Both the position numbers and the translations under genes were made by a program. 64,000 nt of DNA. Origin: Acetobacterium woodii DSM 1030. GTDB lineage: Bacteria; Bacillota; Clostridia; Eubacteriales; Eubacteriaceae. Positions 10,655 through 19,284 of the stretch are shown here, piece by piece. Within the stretch, counting starts at the first letter, position 1. The number at the start of each line of letters is the position of its first letter. The notes below the pieces were generated by a model. That model worked only from the letters and a program-made list of their open reading frames with translations. It was not told the DNA's origin and ran no database searches. Location of the stretch: NCBI RefSeq assembly GCF_000247605.1, contig NC_016894.1:868001-932000 (forward strand), given 5' to 3'.

Positions 10655-10697
10655 AAAAACACCCCTTCAGGCAATTAACTGTCTGAAGGGGTGTTTT
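10655..10697. terminator. Bidirectional intrinsic terminator
   Basis: Arms AACACCCCTTCAG and CTGAAGGGGTGTT with A-run before and T-run after, placed between the convergent corrinoid-activator-like and trpB2 genes. Confidence 0.9.
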
Positions 10698-10707
10698 TGG
10701 TCGTTGA

Positions 10708-12081
10708 TTATTTTTGATTAACCTGCGGCAAGCTGTCAAAACCCTTTTGCAGATCTTCATCGGTTGGGATATAGTCGGTCATATTACCAGAATTGTAGTT
10801 CGTATAAGCGGTCATATCAAAGTAGCCAGTTCCGGTTAAACCAAAGATAATGGTTTTCTTTTCACCGGATTCTTTACAGGCCAGGGCCTCATCAATGGCG
10901 GCCTTAATGGCGTGAGAAGATTCCGGAGCGGGGAGAATTCCTTCGATTCGGGCAAATTGGACTGCGGCTTCAAAGACCTCATTTTGAATATATGATTTGG
11001 CCCGGATATAACCGTCGTGGTAAAGTTTCGAAATAATTGGGCTCATGCCATGGTAACGTAATCCGCCGGCATGGTTAGGGGAGGGCATAAAGCCGCTGCC
11101 AAGGGTGTACATTCGGATTAACGGCGTTGTTTTACCAGTGTCGCCAAAATCAAGGGCATAACGTCCCCTGGTTAACGATGGACAGGAAGCGGGTTCAATG
11201 GCGACAAAATCGATATCGTTTTTACCTTCAATTTTATCTGCCATAAAGGGAGCAATTAAACCTAATAAATTGGAACCGCCACCGGCGCAGCCAATAATGA
11301 TATCGGGTTTGATATCATATTTATCGCAGGCTGTTTTTGTTTCCAGTCCGATGATCGACTGATGGAGGCCAACATGGTTTAAGACGCTACCCAAGACATA
11401 TTTACAACTATCGGTGGTAACGGCGACTTCAATGGCTTCACTGATGGCACAGCCTAAAGATCCATTCGTATCAGGGGTTTCGGCCAGAATTTTTCGGCCG
11501 ACGTTGGTGGTGTTGGAAGGTGAGGCAATCACTTTAGCCCCGTAAGTTTCCATAACTGCCCGGCGGTGGGGTTTTTGATCGGCAGAAACCTTAACCATAT
11601 AAACCGATAAGTCCAGATTAAAATGGGCGCAGGCCATGGAAAGGGCGGTTCCCCATTGTCCGGCTCCGGTTTCAGTGGTTAAGGAGGATAACCCTTGTTT
11701 TTTAGCGTAATAGGCCTGAGCGGCGGCGGAGTTTAACTTATGTGATCCGGAAGTGTTGGTACCTTCATATTTATAGTAAATTTCCGCGGGGGTATCCAAA
11801 GCTTTTTCTAAAGAATAGGCGCGAACCAATGGGGAGGGACGATACATTTTGTAATAATTGCGGATTTCTTCAGGGATTTCAATATATGTATCGGTGGTGT
11901 TCAGTTCCTGATCGACGAGATCTTCACAGAAAACGGGAAGCAGCTCCTCTTTGGTACAGTATTCGCCAGTTCCGGGATTAACAAAAGGTTCCGGCAGTTC
12001 TTTCATTTTTGACCGGAGATTAAACCAGTATTTGGGCATCTCATCTTCGCTTAAATAAATTTTGTAGGGAATCTTTTCCAT
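10708..12081 (-). CDS. trpB: TrpB2-type tryptophan synthase beta chain
   Basis: 457 residues, PLP fold II. The PLP lysine is Lys115 in SGSHKLNSA, and the phosphate-binding loop GCAGGGSNLLG is present. The long N-terminal extension and length identify the TrpB2 (TrpB-like) class, which converts indole and serine to tryptophan often without TrpA. No other trp genes are nearby. Expression is expected to respond to uncharged tRNA-Trp because a T-box with a TGG specifier lies directly upstream. Confidence 0.93.
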   Translation of the reverse strand: MEKIPYKIYLSEDEMPKYWFNLRSKMKELPEPFVNPGTGEYCTKEELLPVFCEDLVDQELNTTDTYIEIPEEIRNYYKMYRPSPLVRAYSLEKALDTPAEIYYKYEGTNTSGSHKLNSAAAQAYYAKKQGLSSLTTETGAGQWGTALSMACAHFNLDLSVYMVKVSADQKPHRRAVMETYGAKVIASPSNTTNVGRKILAETPDTNGSLGCAISEAIEVAVTTDSCKYVLGSVLNHVGLHQSIIGLETKTACDKYDIKPDIIIGCAGGGSNLLGLIAPFMADKIEGKNDIDFVAIEPASCPSLTRGRYALDFGDTGKTTPLIRMYTLGSGFMPSPNHAGGLRYHGMSPIISKLYHDGYIRAKSYIQNEVFEAAVQFARIEGILPAPESSHAIKAAIDEALACKESGEKKTIIFGLTGTGYFDMTAYTNYNSGNMTDYIPTDEDLQKGFDSLPQVNQK

Positions 12082-12221
12082 AATAATATTCTTTCGTATT
12101 GTTTTAGTTTAGGCAATTACGAAACTCACAAACGCCGCACAATTATGGCTTGGGTTGAATTTTCGCAATGATTGATGTTATATTTTTAATTATTAAAAGT
12201 AGCAGTTACTAATAATAAATA

Positions 12222-12485
12222 AAAAACTCGTCCTTTACATAAAGTAAAGGACGAGTATATTAAACCCGTGGTGCCACCTTTTTTTACAGAACTCGTCTGC
12301 CTCTGCAGAATACTAACATATTCTTCAACACTTACGTAGTTGTCACGTCATGGAATACTCGGCGATTAACCTTTGACCATGCCCTCAACGGTCCATTTGA
12401 TGGTTTGCGTACTACAAGGCTCTCAGCTTTCCTCGTTCTCTGTAAGTGCATCTTCCACCGTTATCTCCGTATCAACGGTTTTAAT
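12222..12485 (-). promoter_or_regulatory. T-box leader, tryptophan specifier
   Basis: On the minus strand the conserved T-box sequence AGGTGGCACCACGGG lies at 12264-12280 and is followed by a terminator hairpin (ACTCGTCCTTTAC / GTAAAGGACGAGT, 12226-12256) and a T-run. A Trp codon TGG at 12393-12395 sits in the context AAATGGACC expected of the specifier loop, and GAGAACGAGGAAAGC upstream resembles the stem I AG/GA region. Uncharged tRNA-Trp would stabilise the antiterminator and permit trpB2 expression. Confidence 0.92.
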
Positions 12486-12502
12486 TCATTTAATTAAATT
12501 AT

Positions 12503-12531
12503 ATTCTAAATGAATAATTAAAAAAAGTCAA
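12503..12531 (-). promoter_or_regulatory. Promoter of the T-box/trpB2 transcript
   Basis: Minus-strand TTGACT, 17-base spacer, TAGAAT. It would start transcription close to the beginning of the T-box. Confidence 0.7.
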
Positions 12532-12547
12532 TTAGAAAATTCTAATC

Positions 12548-12576
12548 TTGACAATAATTCAGAAATGAAGTACAAT
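12548..12576 (+). promoter_or_regulatory. Promoter of the 3D-domain protein gene
   Basis: TTGACA at 12548, 17-base spacer, TACAAT at 12571; close to the sigma-A consensus and about 37 bases upstream of the start codon. Confidence 0.8.
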
Positions 12577-12612
12577 CGACTTGTAAAGAAATTGTAACGA
12601 AACGGAGTGCTT

Positions 12613-13743
12613 ATGATCGAAAAGGAAAATACAGCTATAAAGAAACGCAAGAAAGCAATGCTCAAAATAGGAATGGCAAGTATTATTGTTACTTGTATGG
12701 TGGGAACAGCCAATTCATTTGTTTTTGCAAAGGAAATTAAGGTAACCGTTGATGATTCGGAACGCGTCCTTAGCGGCGGAATGTTTCAGAATGTTGGTGA
12801 AGTTCTAAAGGACAATGGTATTGAACTGGGAACCAATTATTCGGTTAATGTTGACACAAACTCAGTATTATTGACGGTCAACAACGTCGAAGTCAAGCGT
12901 AAAGCTTCCGGGGAACTGTCTTATGATGGAAAAACCATTGTATACCAAACTGAGGCCAAAACAGTTGGGGAGTTGTTGGAAGAAAACAATGTGAAATTGG
13001 GTGCCTTGGATCGGGTTATCCCGGGAAAAGCAACTGAGTTGGCAGATGTCGATAAAGTCACCGTCATTCGGGTTGAAGTGGCAGAACTGCCAAGTCGTCA
13101 AGTCATCCATTATCCCACCCAGAATAAAGATAATCCAGAATTGGAAAGCGGAGTAACTAAAGTTGTCCAGGTTGGAGTAGACGGCGTATCGAGTCAGGTT
13201 GAACGGGTAATGTATGAGAACGGTGTTGAAGTTAAACGCGAAAAGATCTATGATGAGATTGAAACGGAGCCGATTCCCGAGATCGTCGAAGTCGGAACCA
13301 AGAAAATTGTTCAAACCCCTGCACCGGTGGTTGAAGCGCCGGCAGCAGTTGTAACTCCAACCGTCGAGGCGCCGGCAGTAACACCGACACCGGTTGAGAA
13401 ACCTCAGGCTGCGCCGACCCAAACAACAGTCGTGACAACTGAAGCGGTTAAAACCAATACCATCCCAGAAGGTGCAATTCCGATGACAATTCAATGTACC
13501 GCCTATACGGCAACGGGAAATGCGACGGCATCCGGTGTGATGCCAACTGCAAATCATACGGTGGCAACATGGAGTGGATTACCGTTTGGGACGAAGATTT
13601 ATATTCCGGCAACGGGAATCACTTATACGGTTGAAGACCGCGGCGGGGCAGTAACACAAGGAATTGTTGATATTTATATGAACACCTATGAAGAATGTAT
13701 TCAATTTGGACGACAGAATTTAGAAGCTTATATTATTTTTTAA
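12613..13743 (+). CDS. Secreted YabE-like protein: DUF348, G5 and 3D domains
   Basis: About 376 residues. An N-terminal membrane/signal segment (IGMASIIVTCMVGTANSFVFA) precedes two ubiquitin-like DUF348 repeats, a G5 domain (about residues 155-230), a Pro/Ala/Thr-rich linker and a C-terminal 3D domain of about 85 residues. This order is that of B. subtilis YabE and of resuscitation-promoting-factor-like cell wall hydrolases, which cleave peptidoglycan outside the membrane. Two of the three Asp positions that name the 3D domain are visible (VEDRGG, VDIYMN); the first, normally in an AVDP context, is replaced by VATW. ATG 12613 is preceded by GGAG at seven bases. Confidence 0.87.
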   Translation: MIEKENTAIKKRKKAMLKIGMASIIVTCMVGTANSFVFAKEIKVTVDDSERVLSGGMFQNVGEVLKDNGIELGTNYSVNVDTNSVLLTVNNVEVKRKASGELSYDGKTIVYQTEAKTVGELLEENNVKLGALDRVIPGKATELADVDKVTVIRVEVAELPSRQVIHYPTQNKDNPELESGVTKVVQVGVDGVSSQVERVMYENGVEVKREKIYDEIETEPIPEIVEVGTKKIVQTPAPVVEAPAAVVTPTVEAPAVTPTPVEKPQAAPTQTTVVTTEAVKTNTIPEGAIPMTIQCTAYTATGNATASGVMPTANHTVATWSGLPFGTKIYIPATGITYTVEDRGGAVTQGIVDIYMNTYEECIQFGRQNLEAYIIF

Positions 13744-13764
13744 GATTAATTAAAACGTAAAAGC

Positions 13765-13807
13765 AAAATAAAAGAGAATGTGCATTTCGCACATTCTCTT
13801 TTATTTT
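13765..13807. terminator. Intrinsic terminator
   Basis: Nineteen-base arms around loop ATTTC, inner stem GAGAATGTGC / GCACATTCTC, with flanking A- and T-runs. Follows the 3D-domain gene. Confidence 0.88.
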
Positions 13808-13977
13808 GTAATGTTAGCAGCAGATCAAACAGCCAAACGATCTTTGGGGGACAATAAAGTAAGGAAATATTTTGATCGGGCAAGGTAAGAAACAAAGATT
13901 AAGAAACATTGAACTTTCTTAAAGCGTCGGTTGGTTCATAATAATGAACTATGTTTAACAACTTATTTTGCAATTAA

Positions 13978-14006
13978 AAAACAGAAACCCTAACAGTTTC
14001 TGTTTT
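13978..14006 (-). terminator. Intrinsic terminator of the degenerate GGDEF gene
   Basis: Arms AAAACAGAAAC and GTTTCTGTTTT; on the minus strand a run of Ts follows. The hairpin overlaps the stop codon. Confidence 0.75.
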
Positions 14007-15624
14007 ATTTTTTAAAATGTCTTAAAACTAGAGCACGATAGTCGAAAGGATTCGTGATATCTCGGGTATACGGGAGGGAAGCGATGTCGAGACACACATC
14101 AACATCGATCATCTCATATTGCTTAATCAGAACATGAAAGGCATCGGTAATTTCCTGGTTAATCAGTAATTGGTTTTTGACCGAGGTGTTTTCCATCAGA
14201 ATACTGAAAACACTACCATCCAGAATGTAAATTAAGTGAGTGCTGTAACAATGGTTTTTGATAATTTTTAAAGTTTTATAAAGAATTTCATCCCAAAGTC
14301 TGGAACCATGCATTGATTTGAGCTCATCTAAATGACAAACCGTAATCATCTCAAGCGTAAGAATTGTTTCGCCTCGGGACGCACGATCCATAGCATATTT
14401 TAAATCTTTATAATAGGCTTTTTCAATCGTCAGACCGGGACTTTCTTCCAGATTATCATAGGAGGCAATTTGTTGTTCTAAATGTTTTTTAAAATGGAAC
14501 AATTCTTTAATTTTTTTAATTAACAAAGCACTGCTCAACAAAACCATGGGAATAACAACAAGCCATCCGATTTGATACAATTGAAACGGTATTTCGAGGT
14601 ATAAAACAGAAATGAAGGATAAGACCACATAACTGCATAAAAGCAAGATCATAAAAAAGACACTGGCACCGTAAGGCATGGCAATGGTAAAAATCAGGCA
14701 GGTAAAGAGAATAAATACCACGGTATAATCGATAAAATTGAAATCGGAAGTCGCAAAAATAAGGAATGCGCCAAAAGCAATTAAGCCCATAAAGAAAAAA
14801 ACAAGTGGTGGAACCATACTCGCTAAGCTGGGTTTCTTAATAGTTGGTTTGCTGTCCTTTTTTCGGGTATTAGTTTGCTTCGGTTTGTTTGGTGAAACAT
14901 TTGGTTTTTTCTTTTTATCGAGTTCAACAAGTTTTGTTTTTTTATTGATTTGATCTTCAGAAGGCAAACTTGGTGGCTGATTCTGAAGATCATTCGTTTT
15001 TTCTAATTCTGGTTGAATTGTTATATTTTTTGTTTCAAAAACGTTGCCAGAAACTGTTTCGGGCTTATCCGCTGCGGATAATTGGGAATTGGTGATTTTT
15101 TCATCAATATCGTTTAAACGTGTTGATTCAGCGGTTTCTAACGCTATTTCTGGATCAGGTAAAGTTTCGGTAACGTCATCGGCGTAAGGAGTGGTTCGGC
15201 CAAGTATTTTCGATAAAGTCGGGAGTTCATCGTCATCATCGTCTTCGTTAACGGAGGGCCTGGATGGGATTGTTTCATAGTGACGTGATGTTTGACTAGA
15301 GAGCAGATCACCATTAAAAGCAAGTTGGCTTGACCGCTTTTCAAAAGGACGTGAATTAAGAACGGCTTGGTCGAGAGCATCATCATCGGTAATATCAATA
15401 CCAGAGAGAAAATGGTCACTGGGCTGATAGGAAGAATCCTGAATAGTTGTTTCAAAGAGTTCGGGACTCATTTCTTTGGAAACGAAACCATCATCTACTA
15501 ATGAAGTAAGCTTTGCATCGATTCGTATTTCACATTCTTGGATGGTCGCATCCAGATTTCGTTTTTTTTCGAGAATAATATCCAATTTACTCGGCTGGAT
15601 TTTGTCATTATTCATAGTATCCAT
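14005..15624 (-). CDS. Membrane protein with acidic disordered N-terminus and degenerate GGDEF-like domain
   Basis: 539 residues. Residues 1-~265 are polar, low-complexity and strongly acidic (a run NEDDDDDELP), turning into a basic Lys-rich stretch just before the membrane. Four or five hydrophobic segments follow (about 270-365). The C-terminal ~150 residues have the length and hydrophobic pattern of a GGDEF fold, but the catalytic GGDEF loop is replaced by DGSVFSILMENT, so it cannot be an active diguanylate cyclase. I do not recognise a named family. A non-catalytic nucleotide sensor or cell-envelope scaffold is possible. Second in-frame ATG at 15615 is an alternative start. Neighbours (3D wall protein, DnaA-box region) do not settle its role. 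Confidence 0.7.
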   Translation of the reverse strand: MDTMNNDKIQPSKLDIILEKKRNLDATIQECEIRIDAKLTSLVDDGFVSKEMSPELFETTIQDSSYQPSDHFLSGIDITDDDALDQAVLNSRPFEKRSSQLAFNGDLLSSQTSRHYETIPSRPSVNEDDDDDELPTLSKILGRTTPYADDVTETLPDPEIALETAESTRLNDIDEKITNSQLSAADKPETVSGNVFETKNITIQPELEKTNDLQNQPPSLPSEDQINKKTKLVELDKKKKPNVSPNKPKQTNTRKKDSKPTIKKPSLASMVPPLVFFFMGLIAFGAFLIFATSDFNFIDYTVVFILFTCLIFTIAMPYGASVFFMILLLCSYVVLSFISVLYLEIPFQLYQIGWLVVIPMVLLSSALLIKKIKELFHFKKHLEQQIASYDNLEESPGLTIEKAYYKDLKYAMDRASRGETILTLEMITVCHLDELKSMHGSRLWDEILYKTLKIIKNHCYSTHLIYILDGSVFSILMENTSVKNQLLINQEITDAFHVLIKQYEMIDVDVCLDIASLPYTRDITNPFDYRALVLRHFKK

Positions 15625-15824
15625 CGCTTTCGCAAATAATTTCTATTGCAATTTTTTTGGTTATTGACTTTAACCCCATAATCATGGATGATAAAGGGGC
15701 CTTTAGAGGTGACGAATCATTACAATAAATTAGAAATAGTCCTCTACAACTACACATTATAGCAAAGAATGTAGTTACAATAAAGGAAAAAACCAAAAAA
15801 TATGATTATTGTTAAAAAAATACT

Positions 15825-16142
15825 TTATCAACAGGTAATTACATTTGTAATTTAGCATAAAAAAATTCAAATCACCTGTTTTAGCGGCTCCGATAAGGGG
15901 AGAATAATTATTAACTTTTATTTGTGAATATGTTGATAAGTTTAAAAAAAATTAATCAACAGGCCGACAAAAAGACAGAGATTTAAAAAGCGCTGATTAA
16001 CGGCGTTTTAACAGAATTATTGAAATTTTTCACGAGTTATCCACAAACAGTGGACAATATTTCGGGAACTGTGGATAAAACGATTAATTTTCTGTAAAAA
16101 AACAAGAGAAACGTGTAAACAAAAGGAGTTAAATGTGGATAA
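15825..16142. other. DnaA-box cluster in AT-rich intergenic DNA
   Basis: The 510-base gap 15625-16134 holds no gene. It contains perfect DnaA boxes TTATCCACA at 16037-16045 (+), and its complement TGTGGATAA at 16070-16078 and 16134-16142. One-mismatch copies TTATCAACA occur at 15825-15833 (+) and 15931-15939 (-), and a further near-match (ATATTCACA on the minus strand) at about 15922-15930. A-rich tracts lie between. The last box overlaps the GTG start of the methyltransferase gene. This is either a replication origin or a DnaA-binding control cluster. Confidence 0.75.
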
Positions 16143-16890
16143 CTTTTTAAAAAAAGGTGAGAGAATTGAGGATTTGGGCTTAAATCAATTAAAGATTATT
16201 CAAAACCCGGATTTTTTTTGTTTTGGAATGGATGCTGTTTTATTATCCTGGTTTGTTTCGCAGCGAATCAAAGGTTTAGTGCATATCATTGATTTGGGAA
16301 CAGGAACCGGAATTATTCCGTTATTACTTTACGGAAAAACAAAAGCAGCATCGATTACCGGCGTGGAAATTCAACCACCACTCGTAGAAATGGCAAATCG
16401 AAGTATCACCCTAAATGGGTTGTCGGAAAAAATTAAGATCATTGAAGGGGATATCAAAAATCCCGGTGACGAAATGATTCCCAATTATTACGATGTAGTA
16501 GTGAGTAATCCCCCTTATATGCGGGCGAAGGCGGGGCTTAAAAATAATTGCGAAACAAAAACAATATCCCGGCATGAAGTTCTTTGTAATATCGAAGATA
16601 TTCTGATCTTCAGCAAACGCATGATGAAAGATCATGGGCGCTTATTTCTGATTCACCGGCCGGAACGTCTGGGTGACATTATGTCATTGATGCGCCACTA
16701 TAAAATTGAGGTTAAACAGTTGCAATTTATTTACCCATCGATAAAAAAGGAAGCGAACCTTGTTCTGATCGAAGGTCGAAAAAGTGGAAAACCAGGGTTA
16801 AAAACCGCGGCACCCCTGATTGTTTATCATGAAGATGGACAGTATACACCGGAAATTTATGATATTTATGGGATGAAAAGGCCGGAATAA
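16135..16890 (+). CDS. tRNA1(Val) (adenine37-N6)-methyltransferase-like protein
   Basis: 251 residues, class I SAM methyltransferase. Motif I is IDLGTGTGIIPLLL and the catalytic N6-adenine motif is SNPPYM (N-P-P-Y). This is the YabB/YfiC (TrmN6) family that modifies A37 of tRNA1(Val). The GTG start is supported by AAGGAG seven bases upstream, with the initiator inside a perfect DnaA box. In B. subtilis yabB also lies near the origin, close to yabE, as here. Confidence 0.87.
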   Translation: MDNFLKKGERIEDLGLNQLKIIQNPDFFCFGMDAVLLSWFVSQRIKGLVHIIDLGTGTGIIPLLLYGKTKAASITGVEIQPPLVEMANRSITLNGLSEKIKIIEGDIKNPGDEMIPNYYDVVVSNPPYMRAKAGLKNNCETKTISRHEVLCNIEDILIFSKRMMKDHGRLFLIHRPERLGDIMSLMRHYKIEVKQLQFIYPSIKKEANLVLIEGRKSGKPGLKTAAPLIVYHEDGQYTPEIYDIYGMKRPE

Positions 16891-17043
16891 GCTGGTTAGG
16901 GGTCGTACCGACCGCACAACGTAACCGCCAAGATCGTGTTATCCGATTAGGAGAACTGGTGGTAATAAACGTTAAGATCGATTAAAAAAGTAAGTTTTAA
17001 TTAAAGGTGTTCAGATTTTTGGTCCGAGACACCTTCAATTAAT

Positions 17044-18009
17044 TTAGGGACGGCCTTTTCGGGCTTTGATGATACGAATATCATCACCTTGAAAAGGCAT
17101 CGTTTTAAAATATCCGCGGATTCGGGAAGAAAGACGCTCATCATATAGTTCATTGATTTTAAGAAGGCTTAAATTACTGGAAATGATCATGTTTTTTTCG
17201 GCATTGAGACGGCTGTCGATGACTTCATAAAGTTGTTTTTGGCTGTATTCGGAAGAAAACTCAGCGCCAATATCATCGATGATCAGCAGGTCACAAAGAA
17301 GCAAAGGTTCGAAGATATGTGCGGCGGTTTTTTTTTCCTTGAAAATTTGATCCTGAATGCTGGAAACCAAATGAGCGGCAGTGACATAAACGATACTGTA
17401 GCCTTTTTCGGTGAGTTTATTAACAATACAATTGGACATAAAAGTTTTACCGACACCCGGAGGGCCGGTAAAAAGAAAATTTTCGTGGATTGTTTCAAAA
17501 GCTTGGCAATAACCGAGCATATTTAGCTTGATGTTTCGCGCGTTGGCGCGGGGACTGATTGATCCGGGACTGGTTGGTTGATCGGGATAATAGTTGAGAT
17601 CAAAGTTTTCAAAAGTTTCCAGCCGTGCTTGCGTTTTCAGATCGTAACTGGAAAAACTAATTTCTGCCAGACACTGGTTCAGACATTGACAGATACCATC
17701 GGGAAGAATTCCCGTATCTTTACAAATCGAACAATAATAGGAGTGCGACAATAACGGGTGATGGTTTCCTGATAAGGCAATTTTTTGAGCTTCAAGATCA
17801 TTCATCGTTTGCCGGATTTTGGCCGTTTTATCAAGATCATTGGCAATTGTAGCCCGGGTCAGGGCAACGCCCATGCGATTGATTTCGTTATCGAGGGCAG
17901 AAAGCTCAGGAATTCGCTGGTATAGAGCTGCCCTTTTTTTTCGTTGTTTGAATTGATAGGCAGCTTGTTTTTTAAGCAGTAAGGCAAAGGCTTCATTATA
18001 AGTCTTCAT
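17044..18009 (-). CDS. DnaI/DnaC-like helicase-loading AAA+ ATPase
   Basis: 321 residues. The N-terminal ~130 residues include a Cys-rich segment (CSICKDTG, then GICQCLNQCL) resembling the zinc-binding part of DnaI. The AAA+ domain has Walker A FTGPPGVGKTFMSN, Walker B LLIIDDIGAEF and a sensor (IISSNLSL). It probably loads the replicative helicase with the DnaD-like protein, whose gene overlaps it by 14 bases upstream in the same operon. Confidence 0.9.
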   Translation of the reverse strand: MKTYNEAFALLLKKQAAYQFKQRKKRAALYQRIPELSALDNEINRMGVALTRATIANDLDKTAKIRQTMNDLEAQKIALSGNHHPLLSHSYYCSICKDTGILPDGICQCLNQCLAEISFSSYDLKTQARLETFENFDLNYYPDQPTSPGSISPRANARNIKLNMLGYCQAFETIHENFLFTGPPGVGKTFMSNCIVNKLTEKGYSIVYVTAAHLVSSIQDQIFKEKKTAAHIFEPLLLCDLLIIDDIGAEFSSEYSQKQLYEVIDSRLNAEKNMIISSNLSLLKINELYDERLSSRIRGYFKTMPFQGDDIRIIKARKGRP

Positions 18010-19024
18010 CAGTTATCTCCAGTTCCGGCCATAATACTTCAGCAAATTCCTCTTCCATATCCAGGTAGGCCTGTTTTCGGGAATCGCTCATTGGTTCGAT
18101 GATATCCTTTTGGACCGATTTTGTTTTCGGTTTATCATTTTTTATATCGTCAAGCGTTTTAAAGCCACGTTCATGCCAATTTTTTAAAATACCATCGATA
18201 TATTTCATGTTGGGTTTGTTGGTTCGGGATAAGGCCTGAACGATGATTTCCATTGAAAAGCCGTAAGTATTAAACCAGGTATCCATCATCTGTCGTTCAG
18301 AAACCATCGGGTTGCGCTGAATGCCCAGATATTTAAAAATCTGATAATAAGCCGTTCGTTTATGGGCCGAGTCCTTAATATAAGCTTCCGCTTCAACATG
18401 ATCGCGAACTTCGGCGGCATGAAAACTTTTGGCGACGGTTTCCAGATAGGAGACCACCTGGGCCGGGGTAAAGGTGCGCTCTTTTTTATTGATCATATTG
18501 ATTGAATATTCGACAATTAGAATGACCGCTTCCGGGGTGAAATTATATTCATCCAACCAGCGTTTAAAAAGTAGCGTTTCTTTTTTGGTGATGGTGCGAC
18601 TTTCGTACATGTCCTGAATCGTTTCATACATGCGTCGAATGCGATCTTCAATAGTGTTTGAAGAATGGGAAGGCGTAGTGATGGTGGTTACCGGAACGTC
18701 TTCATTTTTATAAAGAATTGTCCCGGTAATGTTAAAAAAACGCACCAATGCGTCCCGGGTGCCGGTATATTCAACGGCAATAATTTTTTCAGAGGCCCAG
18801 TAGTCCCAAGCTTTTTTGACATCTGTTTCTAATAGATTCAGATCTTTGGCGATATCTTCGTTGCTGATCGGGGTCAGGCCTAGATTAAAGCACCGCTTTA
18901 AGCCGTAAAGATAGACCTTTACGTAGTCACCCCGAGCCATGGGCATATAGTGGTTAATAAAAATATTCTCAATGGGTGTAACACCCAGATCATCATGGCT
19001 GGAAACTAATTCAAAACGATTCAT
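17996..19024 (-). CDS. DnaD-domain replication initiation protein
   Basis: 342 residues. The N-terminal winged-helix DnaD domain (FINHYMPMARGDYVKVYLYG, with the recognition region following) is followed by a DnaB_2/DDBH2-type helical domain ending near YIDGILKNWHERG. These proteins remodel DNA at the origin and help primosome assembly. First gene of the two-gene operon with the DnaI-like ATPase; both lie within 3 kb of the DnaA-box cluster. Confidence 0.9.
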   Translation of the reverse strand: MNRFELVSSHDDLGVTPIENIFINHYMPMARGDYVKVYLYGLKRCFNLGLTPISNEDIAKDLNLLETDVKKAWDYWASEKIIAVEYTGTRDALVRFFNITGTILYKNEDVPVTTITTPSHSSNTIEDRIRRMYETIQDMYESRTITKKETLLFKRWLDEYNFTPEAVILIVEYSINMINKKERTFTPAQVVSYLETVAKSFHAAEVRDHVEAEAYIKDSAHKRTAYYQIFKYLGIQRNPMVSERQMMDTWFNTYGFSMEIIVQALSRTNKPNMKYIDGILKNWHERGFKTLDDIKNDKPKTKSVQKDIIEPMSDSRKQAYLDMEEEFAEVLWPELEITDEDL

Positions 19025-19211
19025 TTTTTACCTCGAGTTATTTAATTACTAAAAATCTTTAGTTCATATAAGTAATATGTTAAGATATTATATCATATCA
19101 AAATAAATTTGTGAAAAATTCCTGTTTTCTTTAGTTTGAGAAAAGATTTCTTAAAGACTACAAGAAACAAAGGATTTATCAGGGAAAAGAGCGTAAAAAC
19201 AAAGAGATTTC

Positions 19212-19239
19212 TTGATAATATAAAAAATTATGATATAAT
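19212..19239 (+). promoter_or_regulatory. Promoter of murA
   Basis: TTGATA at 19212, 16-base spacer, TATAAT at 19234; about 45 bases before the murA start. Confidence 0.65.
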
Positions 19240-19284
19240 TATCAATTGGATATTGCATATACGGATGCACTGAAAGGAATAAAT

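Larger units (their letters stand above)
12082..12612. other. Intergenic region with T-box and divergent promoters
   Basis: This 530-base stretch has no gene. It holds the Trp T-box leader on the minus strand, a minus-strand promoter at 12503-12531 and a plus-strand promoter at 12548-12576, which are back to back. Confidence 0.85.

Noticed and set aside
12868-13557. 229-residue minus-strand frame opposite the 3D-domain gene
   Set aside because: Arg/Cys/Asn-rich shadow translation; the plus-strand gene has clear domains, promoter and terminator.
16891-17043. Third copy of the palindromic element after the methyltransferase gene
   Set aside because: Shares only short strings such as CGTACCGA with the element at 48.9 kb; no flanking repeats or long stem.
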